A DNA stretch of 64,000 nt from Symbiodinium natans (GCA_905221605.1 CAJNDS010002088.1:124001-188000), one strand, 5' to 3'. Positions 31,141 to 41,835 are shown, counted from the first letter of the stretch. Numbers and translations: made by a program. Notes: a model not told the origin generated them from the sequence alone.

Positions 31141-31288
31141 GGTTTAGGGTTTAGGGTTTAGGGTTTAGGGTTTAGGGTTTAGGGTTTAGGGTTTAGGGTT
31201 TAGGGTTTAGGGTTTAGGGTTTAGGGTTTAGGGTTTAGGGTTTCGGGTTTAGGGTTTAGCGTTTAGGGTTTAGGGTTTAGGGTTTAGC
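31141..31288. repeat. TTTAGGG array
   Basis: About 20 heptamers. Confidence 0.95.
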
Positions 31289-31348
31289 TTTGGCAGAACC
31301 CAAAATAACCGTTGGAGGACTCCTACGTGTGATTTCCACTCATTCTCT

Positions 31349-31432
31349 TGGTAGCTCAGTACCCATGTTTTTATACGGGTCCCTTTGGCGGTTAAGGGAC
31401 CCTTGAACCAAAAAAAGGGCAAAAGGGCACCC
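31349..31432. mobile_element. Family C element, right end lost
   Basis: CTTGGTAGCTCAGTACCCAT left; ends AAAAGGGCACCCC beside telomere-type repeats. Confidence 0.65.
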
Positions 31433-31477
31433 CTGAACCCTGCCCCTGAACCCTAAACCCTAAACCCTAAAGGGCAC

Positions 31478-31539
31478 CGCGCTTGGTTTCCCAAGATCCG
31501 CTGGCCCTCCTGACTGCCCAGCCCATCCGGACCCTCCGG
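31478..31539 (-). CDS. PIKK exon E27
   Basis: Twenty codons (PEGPDGLGSQEGQRILGNQA), acceptor TAAAG, donor CG|GTGCCC. The leftover CG plus the G of E28 encodes arginine. Confidence 0.5.
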
Positions 31540-32335
31540 CTTTAGGGTTTAGCCTGTCTCCGACCCTCCGAATCAAACCTAGTGTCGACAACCCCCTGCA
31601 AACTACGGAGGTCCAACCCTGGAAGCCCAGAAGAGGTCCAACCCTGGAGGCCCTGTGTGGATTGAGGAGACGGCTCTGGTGGAAAGCTCTTCTCGGGATG
31701 AGTCAAGCCTAGGCGTGAGAGGCTCGTCTCACGGTTTGGGGTTTGGGATGGTCTAGGGTAGCCCAAGCCCGCAGTCCCTGAAGAACCCTAAAGGCTGTGA
31801 GGCTTACCTCGAGTAGCCCTTGCCCTTGCAGAGATGTACATCTACAGACACGTCAGACACTTCCCCCCCCTTGTTTGAGGGTTCTAGCGAACCTACCTAT
31901 CGTAGGGAACTTGAAGAAAAGCCCTGAACGAACCCTAAGCCCCAAACCCTTTATAAGGTTAAAGGCTTTAGGGTTTAGGGTTAGTTAACCCTGAACCGGT
32001 GTGTGAGGGAATGTCTTCCTAGTGCAACTGCCACAGGGCTTCGGGCTTAGGGTGTCCTAGAGTGGTAAGTCATAACTGCGATGTTGGTGCTGGAACAAGC
32101 TGCGGCGGTTGTGGTCGCATCGGCGACGGTTTTGTCATGTCGGCTTATCTTCTTAAAACTCTTCTTGTCGGTGGCCTAAACCTTAAGCCCTAAAACCCTA
32201 AAACCCTACAACCCAGTTGGCTGGTTAGTTGGCTGGCTGGCTGGTTGGTTCTTGCAGTCGTTGCTGCAAAACCCTGCAGGACCCAATTTCACATGAACAC
32301 TTCTCCTGACAGCCTAAGGACCTGTACCATGAACC

Positions 32336-32493
32336 CCTAGACCCTAAACCCTAAACCCTAAACCCTAAACCCTAAACCCTACACCCTAAACCCTAACCCC
32401 TAACCCCTAACCCCTAACCCCTAACCCCTAAACCCTAAACCCTAAACCCTAAACCCTAAACCCTAAACCCTAAACCCTAAACCCTAAACCCTG
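32336..32493. repeat. CCCTAAA array with CCCCTAA block
   Basis: Heptamers with an internal CCCCTAAC block at 32395-32428, leading into exon E26. Confidence 0.95.
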
Positions 32494-32503
32494 AAGCCTC
32501 AGC

Positions 32504-32589
32504 CCATGTTGCAGATGGTGGCCGGAGAACCGTGACTTGCACCAGTCTCGTCAATCCCATGAGCAGCTTATAGTCCGTAGGCCGCACGC
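32504..32589 (-). CDS. PIKK exon E26
   Basis: Twenty-eight codons beginning VRPTDYKLLMGLTRLVQVTV, acceptor TTGAAG, GC donor TGG|GCTGAG. Confidence 0.65.
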
Positions 32590-33138
32590 CTTCAACCCAC
32601 TTCTAAGCCTCTTAAGTGCCCAAATACTTGACTTGTAAGTACACTTATAAGCCCGGAATAAGCCCCTTAAGTGCCCAAAATGCCTGCAAGTACAGCTGTA
32701 AGTACAGTTATAAGTACAGTTTCTGACCCAATTTAAAGCCCGAAGAACTCTACTTGTAGCCAGGGGCCCCTCCTGGCAACTGCCATTGTTATGGCATCAT
32801 GGGCTTAGGGTTTAGGGTTTAGGGTTTAGGCTTTAGGGTTTAGGGTTTAGGATTTAGAGGGTTTCGGGAAGGCCCCGATCCCCATGCTGCGAGCCTTCGA
32901 AGGCCTACGAAACTTGAGAGCCCAGCTGCGCACATGCAACAGGGAAGGGGAGAGTCAAGACCCCTAAACCCTGAACCCTAAACTTCTGTCTCTCAGGTTT
33001 CTGGGCAACAGACAAGTCAAAGAGTGAAGCGGGGTCGCAGAAGTCTCGGGTTTCTATCGCATTTAGGTGTAGGGTTCAGGATTTAGGGTTTCTGGTTTAC
33101 GCCCCTAATCCCTAAACCCTGAACCCCCAAAGCCTCGC

Positions 33139-33229
33139 AAGAAATTTTCCGGGGCGTCCGGCGCTCCAGGGCTTTGGTCAAGGTGATGGCGGTCTTTGTG
33201 GGTGCCTGGCGCATTAGCACTTCGCTCTC
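33139..33229 (-). CDS. PIKK exon E25
   Basis: Thirty codons ending TKTAITLTKALERRTPRKIS, acceptor CCTAG, GC donor T|GCGAGG. Linker region. Confidence 0.55.
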
Positions 33230-33747
33230 CTAGGGCTTTTAGGGCTTGGAGAGGTTTGGGGTTTTACCCTAAACCCTTAACCCTAAACCCTAAACTATGG
33301 GGCTGATATCGGCTTCTGTGTAGACTTTCGTGTTGGGTTTTTGCGGGCTGTGCGGCAAGCGAGCGTTTTTAGGCGTCCAGTGCGCCTACCAACTGGATAG
33401 GGTTCAGAGGGTTTAGGGTTGTGGTATGTATGGTTCGGTTTCATGGGGTCTAGCGGTTCAGGGGATTAGGGTGCGGGATCGGATTCTCCATGCTGCTAGT
33501 TCGCCTCCATTGAGCGGGGGAACAGAATCCCTTACCCTCCATCCTGAGCCCGACACCCGACTCCCAAGGTTCTCCCTACCAAAGCAGCTCTTTGTCAACA
33601 TTTCGGGCACGAGGCGGTAAGGCCTCCCACACAGGAGTCTGAAGCTGAATAGCCCTAAACCCTAAACCCTATAAACCCTAAACCCTAAACCCTAAATCCT
33701 AAACCCTAAACCCTAAACCTAAATCCTAAACCCTAAACCCTACATGC

Positions 33748-33858
33748 CTCACAAAGGCAAAGCAACCCAGAGAAGGCCTTCGTCTTCTCCAGCTCTGCCC
33801 ACAGAGGCTTGAAGACGGACTGGCGCTGGCCCACGATATCCTGCCGGCTTTTGTTGGG
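33748..33858 (-). CDS. PIKK exon E24
   Basis: Thirty-seven codons with VFKPLWAELEKTKAF, acceptor TGGAG, GC donor GAG|GCATGT. Clearly coding-like, in the FAT-to-kinase linker. Confidence 0.65.
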
Positions 33859-33879
33859 CTCCAGAGCTAGAGCTTGAGG

Positions 33880-33929
33880 GTTAGGGTTTAGGGTTTAGGG
33901 TTTAGGGTTTAGGGTTTAGGGTTTAGGGT

Positions 33930-33977
<48 letters not shown>

Positions 33978-33985
33978 GTGAGGGG
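33880..33985. repeat. TTTAGGG then TTGAGGG blocks
   Basis: Six standard heptamers followed by about nine GTTGAGG variants. Confidence 0.85.
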
Positions 33986-34181
33986 TTAGGGTTTAGAACT
34001 AAGGGCTTAGGGTTTGAGGGTTTAGGGTGCTTCGAGGGCTTAGGGTTTAGCGTTCAGGGCTTCAAGAATTCTTCGGCCTGGGGTTTGGCATTTCGAGCTT
34101 AGGGTTTAAGGTTTTCAGGGAGGTCTGGGGTTTTGGGTTCAGCGTTGGGAGTTGGAGGTTTACGGTTCCTTACCGTACTAC

Positions 34182-34231
34182 TCCCGTGATGCACATCTGC
34201 CAGGGTGTTGTCTCCGTGCCGTCATCTCCGC
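34182..34231 (-). CDS. PIKK exon E23
   Basis: Sixteen codons (GDDGTETTPWQMCITG), acceptor TTGAG, donor GGA|GTAGTA. A stronger-looking donor ACG|GTAAGG lies 8 bp further but breaks the phase with E24. Confidence 0.4.
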
Positions 34232-34296
34232 CTCAACATTGCGAGAAAAAGCAAGCGCTGCTCAGCGCGTCTGCCCTTCTTGCGGCTTCCTAAACG

Positions 34297-34452
34297 TCCC
34301 AAAGAGCCTTGACTAAGGAATATTCCTTATAAATCATGTATGAAGGATCCCTTTGTGATTTAAGGAATATTCCTGAAATCACATTGACATATGAAGGATC
34401 CCTTCATGATGTAAGGTATATTCCTTTAGTAAAGGGAATAAAAGGCTCTTTG
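34297..34452. mobile_element. Family A-related element with duplicated core
   Basis: AAAGAGCCTTGACTAAGG and AAAGGCTCTTTGGG ends. GGATCCCTTTGTGATTTAAG and a similar core occur twice inside. Confidence 0.65.
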
Positions 34453-35005
34453 GGTTTGCTCCGGCGTCGGCGTCTCCCTCCTCACCCTCAGCCACTCCCA
34501 CGCTGCCGGCCATTGCGTTTAGGGTTTAGGGTTTAGGGTTTAGGGTTTAGGGTCTAGGGTCTAGGGTCTCCTGGAAGGTCACTGAAGCTAAGTGGCCCGG
34601 CTCCAACTCAAGCCATTGGGGTTGGGGGCCCTGAGCATATTCGGATGGGATGTTCTCGTGATGTGATACTAGGAGTCGCTCATCTCGAAGATATGAGAAA
34701 GAGATGATGGAGGGGCCTACAACTCTTAACTTATAAGGACTTGATGCTGGATATGGTGGGGAGGGAGAAGGGGCGAGGGGAGTGCGTGTGCTCTTTTTCA
34801 AGGGTCCTGAATCGTTACCCTGAAACGTATACCTAGCCATTCAGAGAGAGAGAGAGAGGTGTCTGATTGAACAGAGCAAGAAGTGCAGCTATCAATATAA
34901 CTATAAATAGAGTGACAAGTGGAAGTAGAAACAACGCCTTCCATGAACATGGGTTTACACACGTCAATTAACATAACTGCAACATGCAAACCCTAAACCC
35001 TGGAC

Positions 35006-35066
35006 AGGTGTCAGCAACTCCCGGGCATTCCTGATGTGAAGACAGCTGCAGTGGCCAGAAAAGCGC
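35006..35066 (-). CDS. PIKK exon E22 (FAT domain)
   Basis: Twenty codons starting ALFWPLQLSSHQECPG, acceptor GCGCAG, donor T|GTCCAG. It resembles the (Y)PQALxYPLxxS motif at the end of FAT in TOR and DNA-PKcs. Confidence 0.75.
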
Positions 35067-35138
35067 CTGCGCATGGCTTTGGGGGCTAAGGGGATGATAG
35101 GGGTTAGGGTTTAGGGTTTAGGGTGTCGGGTTTAGGGT

Positions 35139-35693
35139 TTAGGGGCTAGGATTTAGGGTTTCGGGTTTGCTGCGATAGGGCGTAGATGCTGTGAAGGTTA
35201 GGTTTTGGAACATGCTCGAAAGCTTCGTGAGGCGCGAAGAGCAGCTTTGGCCCGATTGTGGTTGGCCATCTAACACTTTCTCCCACCCACGCCGTCCGAG
35301 GCGGCAAAGCTCCTGCAAGTCGTCCCAGCCCTGCTTGCTTTGCAGAGCGCTCGTGGAGTTGTGTTCTGCAAACTGTGGGTCGTCTAGTTTCAGGAGCTCT
35401 GCAGAATCATCCGAAGCCACGCGTATCATGGCAGACCGGCGGCAAGGTGGTTTGATCGCTCGCAAGTGGCACCTGAGAAAAGTGACTTTGCCTGACGACT
35501 TGACTGCACGGGCAGCATGGCCTCGGCAGAACCTACCGCAACCATCGTAGCCAGCAGACTTCGAGGGGCAGGTCTCGGACGTCTGGACTTCTGATATCCT
35601 CGGGCACGAAGCAGACAAACAAACAACAGGCTGAAAGCCAAAGAAAGTGCACAAGCAGACAAGGGAAAAGAATCTCCAGGGGCCCATTGGCAA
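35139..35693 (-). CDS. Hypothetical 184-codon ORF
   Basis: The longest non-repeat ORF in the window. It starts MPMGPWRFFSLVCLCTFFGF, hydrophobic and signal-peptide-like, then a polar region with EHNSTSALQSKQGWDDLQEL, and its last 35 codons lie in the dispersed segment. A plus-strand ORF of 119 codons overlaps. It sits in the intron between E21 and E22. No family recognised. It may be chance or a retro-inserted fragment. Confidence 0.3.
   Translation of the reverse strand: MPMGPWRFFSLVCLCTFFGFQPVVCLSASCPRISEVQTSETCPSKSAGYDGCGRFCRGHAARAVKSSGKVTFLRCHLRAIKPPCRRSAMIRVASDDSAELLKLDDPQFAEHNSTSALQSKQGWDDLQELCRLGRRGWEKVLDGQPQSGQSCSSRLTKLSSMFQNLTFTASTPYRSKPETLNPSP
35166..35275 (-). repeat. Dispersed segment, copy 1
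   Basis: About 100 bp matching 62268-62375 in opposite orientation with roughly 85-90 percent identity by eye. In both copies one edge is AGCAAACCC-type telomere repeat, so the segment and its repeat edge moved together. Confidence 0.8.
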
Positions 35694-35815
35694 GCATCAG
35701 TTGGCACCCCTCTACAGGGGCCTGATGCTGCCACAGGTAACCACCTGCTTGAGCCATCAGTTCGCGTCCCTCACTACAGGGGTCTGATGCTGCCGCAGGT
35801 AACCACCTGCATGAG
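35690..35815. repeat. Tandem duplication of about 65 bp
   Basis: Two copies of a unit containing GGGGCCTGATGCTGCCACAG and GGTAACCACCTGC, with 65-bp spacing. Confidence 0.85.
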
Positions 35816-35934
35816 CCAGGACGGATGGCAGATACCAGAGAGAGCAAGAGAGTTCTTTGTGCAGTTGTGAACTAGGGATTCTCACGTTGTCGAGTTGTAA
35901 AGTATTGGTTTTGATGTTGAACATGACGTTCGTG

Positions 35935-36010
35935 GTTGTAAAGTGCGGGTTCTGCTTGTAAAGTGGGGATTCTGGTTGTAAAGTGGGGATTCTGGTTGTA
36001 AAGGGGGTTA
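35935..36010. repeat. Short tandem repeat GGTTGTAAAGTGGGGATTCT
   Basis: Four imperfect 19-20 bp units running into a G-rich tract at 36010-36060. Confidence 0.85.
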
Positions 36011-36961
36011 TGGGGGCGGGGGGGGGGGGGGTGGGGGCGGGGGAGGGGGCCGGGGGGGGACAAAAAATAGCATAGCTGGTCATATAGCCATATTTGGGTG
36101 ACTTCTCAAGCCTTCTTGCACTACAACTAGGCGAACTGAGGCCTTCGGCGTTGAGGTGTTTCGAGATCTTGCAGTCGAGGGTGTTTAATTTTTCTTTTGC
36201 TTTCAGGGCTAGGGCTTTTCGGGTGTTTAAGGTTTTTCGGCTTTTACCCTAAACCCTAAACCCTAAACCCGAAACCCTAAACCAGCTTTGGTTTTAAGGG
36301 TTTCGGGTTCTTAGGGTCGAGGGATTCAGGCTTTAGGGCTTTTGGGGTTTTCAGGGCGTTTAGGGCGGTTCTAGGCTTTCTAGGGTCTTTTTGGGTTGCT
36401 AGGGCTTTTGGGTTTTCCAGGGTTTTGGGGGGCTTTAAACTCAAGGGTTTAGGGATTAGAGCCTATAGGCCTTAGGGTTTACCCCACGCGCCTAATCAGC
36501 ACCCTCACACTGAAACACCTACCATTCCTCACTTTGCAGGGGTTCTGGCCTTCGTGTGACAGGTGAACATGCTGCCCTGCCCTATACCCTGCCTGGGGGT
36601 ACGCTTTGGCCAAGGCCTGTCAGTGACGCCACGGTGGCAAGCTTTTTCAAGTGTTTCACAGGATTAAGCCCTAAATCCTAACTCTAAACCCAAGACCCTC
36701 AACCCTAGGGCCCTGAGTCCTAACCCTAAACCACAAGACTCTAAACCCTAGGGCCTACTTTTTTCACACCATAATACCAACAAAACCCAAGACGCTAAGC
36801 CGTAACAGCCGTTTAAGCAGACCATAACAACCAGAATAAGCAAACTACATAAACCAGACTGCTAGTCTGGGCCCTTTGTGGTGTTCCTACTGCAATGTGG
36901 AGCCTGATATTTCGGCAACCCCTGAACCCCTGAAATCCTACACCACATGTAGCTGGAGAGG

Positions 36962-37020
36962 TGGGTTTAGGGTTTTAGGGTTTTAGGGTTTTAGGGTTTT
37001 AGGGTTTTAGGGTGTTAGGG
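36962..37020. repeat. 8-bp tandem array TTTTAGGG
   Basis: Six copies of an octamer with one extra T. Confidence 0.85.
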
Positions 37021-37303
37021 CTGTATAAGGTTTAGGGCTTAGGGTTTGAGACTGCGGGGTTTCTTGCTGTGGCTTCGCTTTCCGAGTTCGACGGGTGACG
37101 CTGTTCGGACATGGCCTCAAGGTGCAGGGATTTGAAACCCCTAAACCCTAAACAGGATTTGTTGGATCTGGGGGGGCAGGCTTTGCGCTTTAGAGGGTAT
37201 GTGGCTTAGAAGCTTTAGAGGGTTTAGGGTTTAAGGGGGGTACAGGGCTTAGGGCTTTTGGGGCTCAGGGTTATAGCGCTTAGAAGGTTCCGATCTCTGT
37301 TGC

Positions 37304-37351
37304 CTGCAGCGGCCCTTGCAATGCCGGCACATTGGGCAGGTGCGCCAGGGC
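37304..37351 (-). CDS. PIKK exon E21
   Basis: Sixteen codons (ALAHLPNVPALQGPLQ), acceptor CGCAG, GC donor CAG|GCAACA. Joined to E22 it rebuilds the PIKK feature PQALxxPL (here LQ then ALFWPLQ). Confidence 0.55.
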
Positions 37352-37779
37352 CTGCGAATTTCGCCGTGTTTAGGATTTATAGTGTTTAGGGCAGAGGAAA
37401 CCCTAAACGCTAAACCCCCTAAAGCCCCTGAACCCTGGATCCCAAAGAACTCCTGCACCAGAGAAGCCCCAGCATCAGGAACTTCTAAAGGACTTCTTCA
37501 CAGCACTCCTTAGGGTTTAATGTTGCACCCGCAATAATCTAGGGGGACGCTATTACGAAAAAACAAAATCGGTTATTCAGGATTTTGGCCCTTTGTTTTG
37601 GGGTACACTATAATGAAAAGCTTTCGGGCCGTGACTGTTTTTTTTAATGGTTTTTGAGGTCCAAGTTCTTAGTTTGAGATCTGGTTCAATCTCCTGACCC
37701 CTTCCCTGCCTGACTCTTTGTTTTTTTTTCAGGGTCCTCGATTGTTTGGGGGGGTTACATTTTTAAAGCAGGTCCAACA

Positions 37780-37892
37780 TTAGGGTTTAGGGGTTTAGGG
37801 GTTTAGGGGTTTAGGGGTTTAGGGGTTTAGGGGTTTAGGGGTTTAGGGGTTTAGGGGTTTAGGGGTTTAGGGGTTTAGGGGTTTAGGGTTTA
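37780..37892. repeat. 8-bp tandem array TTTAGGGG
   Basis: About 13 perfect octamers, a one-G-longer variant of the heptamer; flanked on the right by normal TTTAGGG. Confidence 0.9.
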
Positions 37893-37926
37893 GGGATACA
37901 TCTTCAGCCGGGCCGTTTCAAGGCAC

Positions 37927-37986
37927 ACCAGTCAGCGAACGCGAGAGAGCCTGCCATGTTTCACCCTGGCTGCTTCGATCTGTGAC
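37927..37986 (-). CDS. PIKK exon E20
   Basis: Twenty codons including SSQGETWQALSRSLTG, acceptor TCCAG, donor GGT|GTGCCT, phase 0 both sides. Confidence 0.5.
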
Positions 37987-38744
37987 CTGGAAACCTGGGG
38001 TGGGGCCACCTTAGCGGTTTGTAGGGCTTAGAGGGTTTAGGGTTTAGGGTTCAGGGTTTAGGGTTTAGGGTTTAGAGTTTAGGGCTCCTGCAAAGATCGG
38101 CGATGAGATCGCTGGCTGGAGATACGATTGTTATCGCCTCTTCTCGTCTGGTGGAGCTCTCCTCTGCATCTTTCTGACATCTCTTAAGGGGTATAAGGGG
38201 GGACCTTTGGAAGGGACCCTTAATCCTACTCCTCTATAGAAACCCTATATGTACCTTAGATAGTCCCTATATACCTAAGTAGGCCCTAGAGAACCCCTTC
38301 TGACCTCCTTTGACCTCCTAATAGCCTGCTCGGCCTGGTTGAGATGGCTGACCAGACGAATCCGGCTTAGGGTGGGGAGCCTCCGAGGGTTTTAGGGTTT
38401 ACGGATGATCTAGGGCATACAATCTTTGCCCCTAATATTAAACTTCCCCCCCCGAAACAACCCCCCTCCCTCCACCCAAAAAAACAAAAAATCGGTTTTC
38501 AGTTCTAGTACTAGGCGGAAGGGATTTGGGTTTTGGGATTCATTTAGGGTTTAGGGATTCATTTAGGGTTTGCGGACCTTCCGAAGGCTCTGGGGTTTAG
38601 GGATTATACGGTGCCTGTTTTTAAATACCCGGACATCTAAACAGTCAAACAGGTATTTCATACTGCCTCCGTGGAGCGCGGCGTCAGGCCGCCCAGCGTT
38701 TTAAACATCCGGAAATAGACCCTCCAGCAAGCCTTCCCGCGCCA

Positions 38745-39480
38745 AGCCCCCCTCCAGCCAACACCCCCCCCCTCCAGCCAACACCCCCCCCCCCCCCCAC
38801 CAACCTCACAACCAATCACCCAAACCCCTCCAGCCAACACCCTCAAACCAGGAAGGGTGGGGTTTGGCTGGAGGGGGGTTGGCTGGAGGGGGGGGGTGTT
38901 GGCTGGAGGGTGCTGGAGGGGGGGTGGGTTTGGCTGGAGGGGGGGTTGGCTGGAGGGGGGAGGGGTGCTGGAGGAGGGGGTCGGGTTTGGCTGGAGGGGG
39001 GTTGGCGGTTGTTGGCTGGAGGGGTGCTGGAGGGGGGTTGGCTGGGGAGAGGAATGTTGGCTGGAGGGGGGAGGGGTGGTGGGGGGGGGTTGGCTGGAGG
39101 GGCTGGAGGGGGGTTGGGTGGGGAGAGGAAGGGTGAGAAGGTGGGGAGGGGGGGGAGGGGGCTGGAGGGGGGGTTTGGTGGAAGGGGGTTGGCTGGGGGG
39201 GGGGTTGGCTGGAGGGGGGGGGGGGTTGGTTGGAGAGAGGGGGGGTGGGTTGGCTGGAGATGGGTTGGCTGGAGAGAGGGCGGTTTGAGGGTGTTGGCGG
39301 GAGGGGCAAGGTGGGCGGTCGGCTGGAGGGGGGCTTGGAGGGGGTGGGGTGTTGGCTGGAGGGGGCGTGGCTGAAGGGGCTGGAGAGGGGGTTTGTGGAG
39401 AGTGGAGGTGGAGGAAGGGTTGGGTTTGGCTGGGGGGGGGGGGGGCTGGAGGGGGGCTCGGCTGGAGGGGGCTAGTGCAT
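38745..39480. repeat. G-rich minisatellite (GGTTGGCTGGAGG type)
   Basis: Roughly 600 bp of imperfect GGGGGTTGGCTGGAGG units from about 38855. The left edge (38750-38850) carries the complementary CCTCCAGCCAACACCCCCC, so the block starts with an inverted repeat. Long open frames on both strands are composition artefacts. Confidence 0.9.
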
Positions 39481-39809
39481 AAACACGAAAACATGCGGAT
39501 TTAAACTGGTCTTTTATACTACCCCCCTAACCGTTGCTGGTTGGCCGCCCTCCACTTATTTAAAAAACGTCACCGTAGGGCATGCAATCTTTGCATTTGG
39601 AGGATCAGGGTTTGAAAGTGTTAGGGCTGACATTCCCCGGCAGTCTATGGGCATCTGCCAGCCCTACCCCAACCTGCATGGAGCTTTTTGCAGATCACTG
39701 TTTCTTAGGCCGGTACTCCCTAAACCCTAAGCCCTAAACCCTAAACCCTAAACCCGAAACCCTAAACCCTAAACCCCAACATACCCTAAGTTCAACCCCA
39801 GACGCGAAC

Positions 39810-39876
39810 CCCCATCCGGGCAAAGGCCTGTGGAAGCCATCTCAGGAAGACCCAGGGTGGCGCAGACCTCAGGAAG
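39810..39876 (-). CDS. PIKK exon E19 (FAT domain)
   Basis: Twenty-two codons including APPWVFLRWLPQAFARMG. This matches the conserved FAT motif VPxWxFLxWIxQ of TOR/DNA-PKcs-type kinases. Acceptor CCAAG, donor GGG|GTTCGC. Confidence 0.9.
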
Positions 39877-40260
39877 CTTGGAGTCCGGTATAAACCCGAA
39901 ACCCTAAATCCTAAATCCTAAACTCTAAATCCTAAGTCCCGTAAAACCTACACCCTAAACCCTGAGCCCGATCAGCCCTAAACCCAAGACCCATCAAACC
40001 AGAGCCCAATATCCCTAAACCCCAAACTTCAAAATCTAGACTCTGAAGCCTTAAAGGGTTTAGGGTTTAGGAGTTTAGGGCGTGGGGTTTAAAACCCTAA
40101 AACCTTCAAGCGCTAAAACCCCAAAAATTAAAAAGCCTAACCCTAAACCCTAAACCCCAAACCCTAAACCCTAAACCCTGAACCTAAAACCTAAACCCTA
40201 AGTCCTAAACCCTAAACCCCAAACCCTCTGCATCTGGGCACCCCACCTCACACCCTCCTC

Positions 40261-40307
40261 AAAGCGAACGCTGCATCCTGCCGCCAGGCTGGCCCCAAAG
40301 GTTGGAG
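40261..40307 (-). CDS. PIKK exon E18
   Basis: Fifteen codons (LQPLGPAWRQDAAFA), acceptor CCAAG. The donor appears to be the non-canonical TT|GAGGAG. Another open frame continues past this point, so the boundary is inferred from phase. Confidence 0.45.
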
Positions 40308-40411
40308 CTTGGGAACCCAATCGGGTTTAGGGTTTAGGGTTTAGGGGGTTTAGGGGGTTTAGGGGGTTTAGGGTTTAGGGTTTAGAGTTTAGGATTTAGG
40401 GTTTGGGGTGA

Positions 40412-40470
40412 GACCCAATACCCCTGATATTCCGTTAACCTAAGGTATATTCCATCAGATTAGAGGTTTG
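40412..40470. mobile_element. Family A fragment
   Basis: AGACCCAATACCCCTGATAT, then CCTAAGGTATATTCC; only the left arm is recognisable. Confidence 0.4.
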
Positions 40471-41002
40471 CTCCTTAGTACTGTAAAGGGGGTTTGTGGC
40501 TACTTTAGGAAAAGACCCTCTACATTCCGTAAGTGTTTGGGGTTGAGGGCCTGCAGGGATCCTGAGTATGATTTAAGGGTTTGGGTTTTAGAGTTTAGGG
40601 TTTAGGGTTTAGGGTTTAGGGTTTAGGGTTTAGGGTTTAGGGTTTAGGGTACTTCTTGAGAAAATTTGGTTAAGGGGTAAATGGGGCCCTTAAGAATCTT
40701 TGAGGAGCCTGTCTTGGGGCTTGGGGTTGAGACGTTACGCTTGCTGAGGGATGAAGGGGGGGGGTTGAGGGTTTAGGGCGTACAGTTTAGGGTTGCAGTT
40801 GAAAGGCTTATAGGGTTTAGCGTACGGAGTACAGGTTTGGGGGATGAGAGTTTAAGGTAGGGCTGAGAGTCCGACAATTCTTCTAAACCCTACGCCCTAC
40901 ACCCTAAACTCTAAACCCTGCCTGAACTCTGAAGTCTATCCCTAAACCCTAAACCCTAAACCCTAAACCCTAACCCTAAACCCTAAACCCGAAACCCTAA
41001 AC

Positions 41003-41074
41003 CAGATCGGGGCCTTTAAACGACGCAAGCAGCTCGAAGATGCGAGGAAGCCGCTCGTGCGCCTGGCGGAAAGC
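41003..41074 (-). CDS. PIKK exon E17 (FAT domain)
   Basis: Twenty-four codons, AFRQAHERLPRIFELLASFK and four more. The ARxRxPRLLELL-like motif is typical of the C-terminal FAT domain. Acceptor TGCAG, donor CTG|GTTTAGGG directly on the repeat. Confidence 0.85.
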
Positions 41075-41506
41075 CTGCACGCCGCAAGTTTAGGGCTCAG
41101 GGGTTTGGGGTTTAGGGTTTAGGGTTTAGGGCTGATCGGTTTCAGAGTTTAGGGTTTTAATTTGGGTTTGTGGATTTAGCGTGGGCACAGGCGCACCCCT
41201 CCCCTCCCGGCAGGGCGTCGGGTGTAGGGTCAAGGCCTAGGGCTTCGGGTTAAAGAACTAGGTTCTTCCGATACAAAGGAGCTGTTGTTTTGTCCCTAGG
41301 GTTTATTGATTGAGTGAACTTGATATTCCTGAAAAAAACCATGGGCGGGTGTCTTGAAAAGCTGCTTGACAAGTGAATGCTTGGACTTTAGATGCTGAAC
41401 CCTATACCCTAAACCCTAAACCCTAAACCCTAAACCCTAAACCTTAACCCCTAACCCCTAAGCCCTAAACCCTAAACCCTAAACCCTAAACCCTACCCAT
41501 GACAAC

Positions 41507-41571
41507 CAGTCGCCGGTCCTCCGCGCTGGCATCCTCCCCGAGGCGCATGGCCTGGGAGCTCATGGTGTGAG
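41507..41571 (-). CDS. PIKK exon E16 (FAT domain)
   Basis: Twenty-one codons including MSSQAMRLGEDASAEDRRL, acceptor GGCAG, donor CTG|GTTGTC. It corresponds to the FAT segment just before the next exon's LPRIFELL. Confidence 0.65.
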
Positions 41572-41587
41572 CTGCCGAGGGCTTGAG

Positions 41588-41696
41588 GTGGTTTAGGGTT
41601 TAGGGTTTAGGGTTTAGGGTTTAGGGTTTAGGGTTTAGGGTTTAGGGTTTAGGGTTTAGGGTTTGGGGTTTAGGGTTTAGGTTTTAGGGTTTAGAG
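41588..41696. repeat. TTTAGGG array
   Basis: About 15 heptamers, starting 17 bp right of exon E16. Confidence 0.95.
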
Positions 41697-41697
41697 T

Positions 41698-41835
41698 TGC
41701 ATGGTCGCTTAGTGTGGGCCCTTAAAAGAAGAACCCTTATAAAACCTCTTACATACCCCTAAACAACCCAAGGGCCCATACATCAGAACCCTGTAAAGGA
41801 GGTAAGGGACCATATTAAGGGATACACTTAGATGA
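41698..41835. mobile_element. Family D element
   Basis: GCATGGTCGCTTAGTGTGGG left; AAGGGCCCATACATCAGAAC core; GGGACCATATTAAGGGATAC right. Confidence 0.65.

Larger units (their letters stand above)
29871..31477. other. Intron between E28 and E27
   Basis: Holds a CACCAC/CCGCCA-rich stretch (29950-30180), a palindrome (30497), two family C elements and the 31141 array. No exon seen. Confidence 0.6.
35276..37303. other. Intron between E22 and E21
   Basis: Besides the hypothetical ORF and tandem repeats listed separately, 36080-36960 holds degenerate GGGTTTT repeats and short unique sequence with no clear coding frame. Confidence 0.5.

Noticed and set aside
32870-32975. Coding-like island between E25 and E26
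   Set aside because: E25 and E26 join in phase without it, and both strands are open.
38658-39494. 278-codon proline-rich ORF and its glycine-rich opposites
   Set aside because: Open frames on both strands follow from the G/C-skewed minisatellite; no conserved domain visible.
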